From VBDM01 sp964430565 (GTDB taxonomy: Bacteria > Pseudomonadota > Gammaproteobacteria > Burkholderiales > SG8-39), in contig CAYSFD010000051.1 in NCBI GenBank assembly GCA_964430565.1, positions 62,001 to 126,000 of the forward strand: 64,000 nt of DNA. The letters are read 5' to 3'. Position numbers and translations under genes: made by a program. The notes beneath the pieces were generated by a model, which had not been told where the DNA came from, did not search any database, and was given only the letters and a program-made list of their open reading frames with translations. Positions 59,389 to 64,000 of this stretch are shown here, one piece after another. The stretch's first letter is position 1; each line of letters begins with the position of its first letter.

Positions 59389-60330
59389 TCAGGCACTCGT
59401 GTAGAGCTCCCTCTCCACGAACTTGGTCACGGCAGAAAACAGGTAAGGGGCAAGGCAGTCAAAGTTTTCTGCGGGCGTCGCACGCAGCCAGGTGAGCTGG
59501 CGCTTCGCAAGCTGCCGCGTCGCGAATATCCCGCGATTGCGTAACTCGCTGCGATCGAGTTCTCCCTCGAGAAACTGCCAAGCTTGCCGATACCCGACGC
59601 AGCGCATCGAAGGCAATCCTGAGCGCAGTATGTAGCGCTTTCGCAGCAAGCTTAGTTCCTCGACCAACCCGTTTTTCAGCATCGCGTCGAAGCGCGCCTC
59701 GATGCGTCGGTGCAGCTCGCTGCGATCGTTTGGCGCGAGTCCAATCTCTATCAGCCGAAAGGGTGGCCTCTCCTGTTTTTGGCGTGAGAGCAGCGCCGAC
59801 ATCGGCCTGCCGCTGAGACGATAGACTTCGAGTGCACGCTGGATGCGTTGCGAGTCGGTCGGCTTGAGTCTCGCGGCGGTCTGAGCATCTACCTTCGCGA
59901 GCTCCACGTGCAGCGCCGGCCACCCACGCTCGGCGGCTTCGGCGTCGATTTGCGCGCGCACCGATGCGTCGGACTGCGGTAGTTCCGAAAGACCGTCGCG
60001 CAGTGCCTTGAAGTAGAGCATGGTGCCCCCGACCAGAAGAGGCGTCCGGCCTCGCTCCGTGATTTCCTGCATCAGCCCGACGGCGTCGCCGCGGAATTGC
60101 GCGGCGGAGTAGACCTCGGTCGGGTCTATGATGTCGATGAGATGGTGCAGAACCGTCGCGCGCTCTGCGGCGCTCGGCTTCGCCGTGCCCACGTCCATTC
60201 CGCGGTAGACCTGCGCGGAATCGACGCTGACGATCTCCACGGGAAAGCGACTCGCCAGCGTCGTCGCCAGCGCGCTCTTGCCGCTGGCCGTCGGACCCAT
60301 GAGCAGGATCGCGGCGGGATCAGCGGCCAC
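59389..60330 (-). CDS. miaA: tRNA dimethylallyltransferase
   Basis: 313 aa. GTG start overlapping the mutL end by 11 bp. P-loop GPTASGKSALA, SVDSAQVYRGMDVGTAKPS, GTMLYFKAL, DSQRIQRALEVY and KRYILRSGLPSMRCVGYRQ are diagnostic. Makes i6A37 in tRNAs reading U-starting codons. mutL-miaA order as in other proteobacteria. Confidence 0.95.
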   Translation of the reverse strand: MAADPAAILLMGPTASGKSALATTLASRFPVEIVSVDSAQVYRGMDVGTAKPSAAERATVLHHLIDIIDPTEVYSAAQFRGDAVGLMQEITERGRTPLLVGGTMLYFKALRDGLSELPQSDASVRAQIDAEAAERGWPALHVELAKVDAQTAARLKPTDSQRIQRALEVYRLSGRPMSALLSRQKQERPPFRLIEIGLAPNDRSELHRRIEARFDAMLKNGLVEELSLLRKRYILRSGLPSMRCVGYRQAWQFLEGELDRSELRNRGIFATRQLAKRQLTWLRATPAENFDCLAPYLFSAVTKFVERELYTSA

Positions 60331-62077
60331 GCAGGAACAGCTTGTCGAGGTCCTGAAGGCTCATCTGGTACCAGGTCGGTCTACCGTGGTTGCACTGGCC
60401 GGAACGTTCGGTTTCCTCCATCTCGCGGAGCAACGCGTTCATCTCGGGAATCGTAAGCGTCCGGTTGGCGCGCACCGCACCGTGACAGGCCATGGTTCCG
60501 AGCAGTTCGTCGCGGCGCTCGGTGAGCACGCGACTCGCCCCGTACTGGCGGAGGTCCCGCAGCACCGCGCGCGCGAGTTCGGTAGCGTCGGCATCGGCGA
60601 GAATCGCCGGTACCGCGCGCACGGCCAGAGCAAACGGGGAGATCGACGTCACGTCGAAGCCCAGCAGGTTGAGCGTTGCGCCGTGCTCCTCGACCGTGGC
60701 GATGTCCAGCCGGTCGGCGTGAAAAGTCGATGGGATGAGCAGCTTTTGCGTGTTCATCGCGCGCGAGTCGAGTGCCGCCTTGAGTTTTTCATAGACGATG
60801 CGCTCGTGTGCGGCGTGCATGTCGACGAGAATCAGCCCGTCGCGGTTCTGGGCAAGGATGTAGATGCCGTGCAGTTGGGCAAGCGCGAAGCCGAGTGGCG
60901 GCGCTTCGGACGCGTCCGGAGTGTCGCGCAGTGCATGCGCGGACGCGGATTCGACGCCCGCGCGTGCGTCGTTGAACATCGCCGTATAGGCCGCAGCCGG
61001 CTGCGCGAGGCCCAGCGCAGCCTGTCCGGCCCGCGGCCGAATGGAATAACCCACGGCGAGCGGCGCCGCGACGGCAGCCGGGGTTTCGGCCGCCGTGCCG
61101 GAGAGGCTCTTTGCGACGGCGTGAAACACGAACTGGTGCACCGCGCGCGCGTCGCGAAAGCGGATCTCGATTTTCGCGGGATGGACGTTCATGTCTACTA
61201 TGCGTGGATCGATTTCAAGAAAGAGCACATAGGCCGGGTGGCGTTCGCCGTGCAGAACGTCCCGGTAGGCTTCGCGCAGCGCGTGCGAAAGCACTTTGTC
61301 GCGCACGAAGCGTCCGTTTACATACAAGAACTGCGCGTCGCGCGACGCCCGAGCGTTTGCCGGCGAACCTGCGAAGCCGGAGAGCCTCAAGGCGCTGCCA
61401 TTTGCTTCAATCGGACGCATCGACTGGGCGAACTCGGCACCGAGCGCCGCCTCGATTCTTTGTGCCGGGGTGGAAGGCGAAAACCGTGCAACAACGCGGC
61501 CGTTGTGTCTGAGGGTAAGGGTGATTTCGGGGTGCGACAGAGCCGCGCGAACAAAGGCATCTTCGCAATGTGCGAATTCGGTGGCGTCGCTTTTGAGGAA
61601 CTTGCGGCGTGCCGGCGTGTTGTAGTAGATATCGTCGACATCGACGGTCGTCCCGAAAGGGTGCGCCGCCGGCTGAACGACACCGATGCTGCCGCCTTCG
61701 GCGCCGATGCTAAACGCGCCGGCCACGCCCGCGGCCCGGCTGCGTACGGCAACGCGCGCGACCGAGGCGATGCTTGCGAGCGCCTCGCCGCGAAATCCGA
61801 GCGTGCGGACCTGCTCCAGATCCTCGAGCGAGGCGATCTTGCTGGTCGCGTGCCGCGCGAAGGCCATCGGCAGATCGTCGCTTTCGATCCCGGCGCCGTT
61901 GTCCGCGACACGGATCTGCTTCACTCCGCCCTTGCTGAGCGAAACGTCGATATCGGATGCCCCGGCGTCGAGGCTGTTTTCCAGCAATTCCTTGACCACC
62001 GAGGCCGGCCGGTCAACCACTTCCCCCGCCGCGATCTGGCTGATGAGCGTCTCGGGCAGGGGGCGGATTGATGGCAC
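60320..62077 (-). CDS. mutL: DNA mismatch repair protein MutL (endonuclease type)
   Basis: 585 aa. GHKL ATPase: LLENSLDAGASDIDV, DNGAGIE and LGFRGEAL. The C-terminal domain carries the endonuclease motif DMHAAHERIVYE (about 419-430, D-x-H-A-x2-E-x4-E), ACHGAVRANRTL and CNHGRPTW, so this MutL should nick DNA itself. That fits the absence of MutH in betaproteobacteria. Confidence 0.95.
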   Translation of the reverse strand: MPSIRPLPETLISQIAAGEVVDRPASVVKELLENSLDAGASDIDVSLSKGGVKQIRVADNGAGIESDDLPMAFARHATSKIASLEDLEQVRTLGFRGEALASIASVARVAVRSRAAGVAGAFSIGAEGGSIGVVQPAAHPFGTTVDVDDIYYNTPARRKFLKSDATEFAHCEDAFVRAALSHPEITLTLRHNGRVVARFSPSTPAQRIEAALGAEFAQSMRPIEANGSALRLSGFAGSPANARASRDAQFLYVNGRFVRDKVLSHALREAYRDVLHGERHPAYVLFLEIDPRIVDMNVHPAKIEIRFRDARAVHQFVFHAVAKSLSGTAAETPAAVAAPLAVGYSIRPRAGQAALGLAQPAAAYTAMFNDARAGVESASAHALRDTPDASEAPPLGFALAQLHGIYILAQNRDGLILVDMHAAHERIVYEKLKAALDSRAMNTQKLLIPSTFHADRLDIATVEEHGATLNLLGFDVTSISPFALAVRAVPAILADADATELARAVLRDLRQYGASRVLTERRDELLGTMACHGAVRANRTLTIPEMNALLREMEETERSGQCNHGRPTWYQMSLQDLDKLFLRGR

Positions 62078-62172
62078 GGGCGCTGGACTCTTCGACCCCG
62101 GAATGACCGGCGCTCTTGCGTCCGTGTCGATTCCGGGAAGGATGTAATTATATGACGCGGTAGAATGCCGCG

Positions 62173-62901
62173 GTGGAACTCCTCCTCTCCGGTTGGGACC
62201 TGCTCGTTCATCTCGACCGTCACCTCGCCAACCTGCTTCAGCAATACGGTGCCTGGGTCTATCTGCTGCTTTTCACGATCATTTTTTGCGAGACCGGCCT
62301 GGTTGTGACTCCTTTTCTTCCCGGCGACTCGTTGCTGTTCGTCGCCGGGGCGCTTGCGGCCGCCGGCGGCATGGACGTGCACCTACTGGCTCTGCTGTTG
62401 ATCGTCGCGGCGGTGCTCGGCAATACGGTCAATTACTCGATCGGGCACTTCCTCGGGCCGAAGGTCTTCCACTGGGAGCAATCGCGGATCTTCAACAGGA
62501 CAGCGCTCGACCGTGCCCACGCCTTCTACGAGAGGCACGGCGGCAAGACCATAGTCATCACCCGTTTTGTGCCGATACTGAGGACTTTTGCCCCGTTTGT
62601 CGCCGGCGTTGCGCAAATGACCTACTTGCGCTTCACCGCCTATAACGTAGTGGGCGCGCTCGCGTGGGTGCTGTCGCTCGTCTACGCCGGCTATTGGTTC
62701 GGCACCATGCCTCTCGTCAAGCAAAACCTGACGTGGGTCATCCTCGGCATTATCGTGTTGTCGCTGATGCCGCTTGTGTTCGAGTACCTTAGGCACCGCT
62801 TGAACGCGGCGAGAATGAGAGCCCAGGCCGGTGGGGAAGTCAGGGGAGCGCCGCCAGCGTCGAGCGGGAAAGCGGCGGATTCTTCGCGACGTAGCTCTTG
62901 A
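62173..62901 (+). CDS. DedA-family membrane protein
   Basis: 242 aa. GTG start. DedA signature FCETGLVVTPFLPGDSLLF, GNTVNYSIGHFLGPKVF, then KTIVITRFVPILRTFAPFVAGV; five to six TM segments. DedA proteins are undecaprenyl- or other lipid-phosphate flippases affecting envelope and membrane potential. Stands between mutL and amiC in the opposite direction; its last 62 bp overlap amiC. Confidence 0.92.
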   Translation: MELLLSGWDLLVHLDRHLANLLQQYGAWVYLLLFTIIFCETGLVVTPFLPGDSLLFVAGALAAAGGMDVHLLALLLIVAAVLGNTVNYSIGHFLGPKVFHWEQSRIFNRTALDRAHAFYERHGGKTIVITRFVPILRTFAPFVAGVAQMTYLRFTAYNVVGALAWVLSLVYAGYWFGTMPLVKQNLTWVILGIIVLSLMPLVFEYLRHRLNAARMRAQAGGEVRGAPPASSGKAADSSRRSS

Positions 62902-64000
62902 TGCCGCGCAGGATCGCGCGCGCGACTTTCTCCTGGTAGGCGGCGTCGTTGAGCCGCCGCTCCTCGTCGGGGTTGCTGATGAAGGCCGTCTCTATCAGGA
63001 TCGAGGGTATTTCGGGCGCTTTCAACACGGCGAATCCGGCTTGCTCGACGTTTTGCTTGTGCAACGGGTTGACTCCTCCGAGTTCGCCCAGCACGGCCCT
63101 GCCGAGCTTGAGGCTGTCGCTGATTTGCGCCGTCAAGCTCAGATCGGCAAGCGTCATCTTGACGTAGCGATCCTTGCCCTCAAGGCTGACACCGCCGATC
63201 AGGTCGGCGGTGTTTTCGCGCTCGGCCAGCAACTGTGCCGTCTTGCTGGTCGCGCCGCGTTCCGACAACGCGAATATCGATGATCCGCGCACGTTCGGTT
63301 TCTTGACCGCATCAGCGTGGATCGACACGAACAGATCGGCTTTCACTCGCCGCGCCTTTTCGACGCGTTCGTCCAGCTTAATGAAAAAGTCGCCGTCCCG
63401 GGTGAGCAGCGCACGCATGTTGGGCTCAACATCGATCAAGGTCTTCAACTTGCGCGCGATTATCAAAGTCACCTTTTTTTCTTGGGTTCCGCGGCGCCCT
63501 CGAGCGCCCGGATCCTCTCCGCCGTGTCCGGGGTCGATGACGATGGTAATCAGGCGACTGACGGAGGGCCCGGGCCGGTCCGGTGCGGATTTCGGCTGTC
63601 TTTTGTTCGGATCGGCCGCGCGCTCCTCACGGGGCGCTCCTTCTTGAGATTTCCCGAGGAGTTGCCCGTTCTCCGAGCCGGGTTTTTGCAGCAGCGTAAG
63701 TATCGGGTCGAAGGGCTCGATCGGATAGATATCCAAGACGAGACGGTGCCCGTAGTTGCCGATCGGTGGGAGTGTGAATATCTGCGGCTTGGCCTCGGTC
63801 TTCAAGTCGAGCACTACGCGGACAATGCCAGGCTTGAATTGCCCTGCGCGCAAATTGGCTATGTGGGGATCATTCGGCGCGACTTTTCCGTCCAGTCCCT
63901 GCTGGACGCTGGATAAATCGACATCGGTGAGGTCGAGCACCAGCCGATCGGGGTTTTTCAGGAGCAGCAGGCTGTGCTTGAGCGGTTCGCCCGACTCGAG
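62840..64000 (-). CDS. amiC: N-acetylmuramoyl-L-alanine amidase (AmiC/AmiB type; 5' end cut by window)
   Basis: The frame is open to base 64000 on the minus strand, so the signal peptide and most of the AMIN domain's beginning are outside. Visible: AMIN-domain end (about 63700-64000, VRVVLDLKTEAKPQIF), a charged linker, and the Amidase_3 domain with zinc/catalytic residues in DPGHGGEDPGA, SIHADA and the late Glu in LIETAFISN. Cleaves septal peptidoglycan for cell separation. Stop overlaps the convergent dedA 3' end by 62 bp. Confidence 0.93.
   Translation of the reverse strand, partial: LESGEPLKHSLLLLKNPDRLVLDLTDVDLSSVQQGLDGKVAPNDPHIANLRAGQFKPGIVRVVLDLKTEAKPQIFTLPPIGNYGHRLVLDIYPIEPFDPILTLLQKPGSENGQLLGKSQEGAPREERAADPNKRQPKSAPDRPGPSVSRLITIVIDPGHGGEDPGARGRRGTQEKKVTLIIARKLKTLIDVEPNMRALLTRDGDFFIKLDERVEKARRVKADLFVSIHADAVKKPNVRGSSIFALSERGATSKTAQLLAERENTADLIGGVSLEGKDRYVKMTLADLSLTAQISDSLKLGRAVLGELGGVNPLHKQNVEQAGFAVLKAPEIPSILIETAFISNPDEERRLNDAAYQEKVARAILRGIKSYVAKNPPLSRSTLAALP

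Noticed and set aside
60278..62071. 597-codon plus-strand frame opposite mutL
   Set aside because: mutL has all its motifs on the other strand; this frame is a GC-driven shadow.
1..64000. tRNA or rRNA genes, insertion sequences, prophage or CRISPR arrays
   Set aside because: None could be recognised by eye: no transposase or integrase frames, no regularly spaced repeats and no tRNA-like CCA/anticodon pattern. A tRNAscan or covariance search would be needed to be certain.

Overview
The window is about 65% GC, densely coded and looks like a bacterial chromosome segment from a betaproteobacterium (Burkholderiales or a close, possibly uncultured, relative). This rests on gene order and content: exbB-exbD-lpxK-Trm112-like-kdsB-adk, clpA-clpS-cspA next to an icd locus, xseA divergent from exbB, rpmB-rpmG, mutL-miaA near amiC, several Bug/TctC-type periplasmic receptors, a phasin, and a PPi-dependent phosphofructokinase beside a membrane pyrophosphatase. 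I see no tRNA or rRNA genes, insertion sequences, prophage genes or CRISPR array. Both ends cut genes: a class A penicillin-binding protein at the left and an N-acetylmuramoyl-L-alanine amidase at the right.

Layout. 1-2.75 kb: PBP1B-like enzyme, a palindromic dispersed repeat and a TPR lipoprotein. 2.8-9.9 kb: an accessory catabolic/uptake region with a cupin, an amidohydrolase, an esterase and four periplasmic binding proteins but no permease, transcribed from a divergent promoter region near 6.62-6.74 kb. 9.9-16.6 kb: a 51-aa basic protein, a DUF6505-like protein, ribE, a second copy of the repeat, hrpA, an EI24 membrane protein and a molybdopterin-binding-domain protein. 16.7-19.3 kb: crotonase plus feruloyl-CoA-synthetase-type ligase. 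19.3-20.1 kb: phasin gene with a clear promoter, two TGC-N3-GCA operators, and a 3' UTR hairpin with an anti-Shine-Dalgarno loop before its terminator. 20.2-27.8 kb: two EamA transporters (one with a histidine-rich tail), hydrolase, thioredoxin, a Lys-rich secreted peptide, TPR protein, HupE/UreJ-like protein, pirin and extradiol dioxygenase. 27.9-37 kb: Kef-type antiporter, purN, DUF3108, rsmB, fatty-acid desaturase, DUF1161, rpmG, rpmB, radC, coaBC, dut. 37.1-41.4 kb: lhr helicase. 41.5-43.2 kb: flavocytochrome c sulfide dehydrogenase pair. 43.3-48 kb: clpA, clpS, cspA, a deleted icd remnant, the second Lys-rich peptide and a DUF192 protein. 48-50.4 kb: small membrane proteins and xseA. 50.4-55.8 kb: exbB through pfp. 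55.8-64 kb: hppA, an unrecognised 457-aa protein, miaA, mutL, dedA and amiC.

How the parts fit: most genes are housekeeping (envelope synthesis, nucleotide metabolism, RNA helicases, translation, mismatch repair, Clp proteolysis). Lifestyle signals are scavenging of organic acids or aromatics (binding proteins, amidohydrolase, CoA ligase/crotonase), PHB storage (phasin), reduced-sulfur oxidation (FccAB) and pyrophosphate-economical metabolism (PPi-PFK plus H+-PPase).

The most noteworthy items are the phasin 3' UTR anti-SD hairpin, the perfect palindrome of two DnaA boxes between xseA and exbB, the duplicated Lys-rich peptide loci that share a terminator stem, the internally deleted icd, the His-tail/EF-hand metal-related gene trio, and the unknown protein behind hppA.
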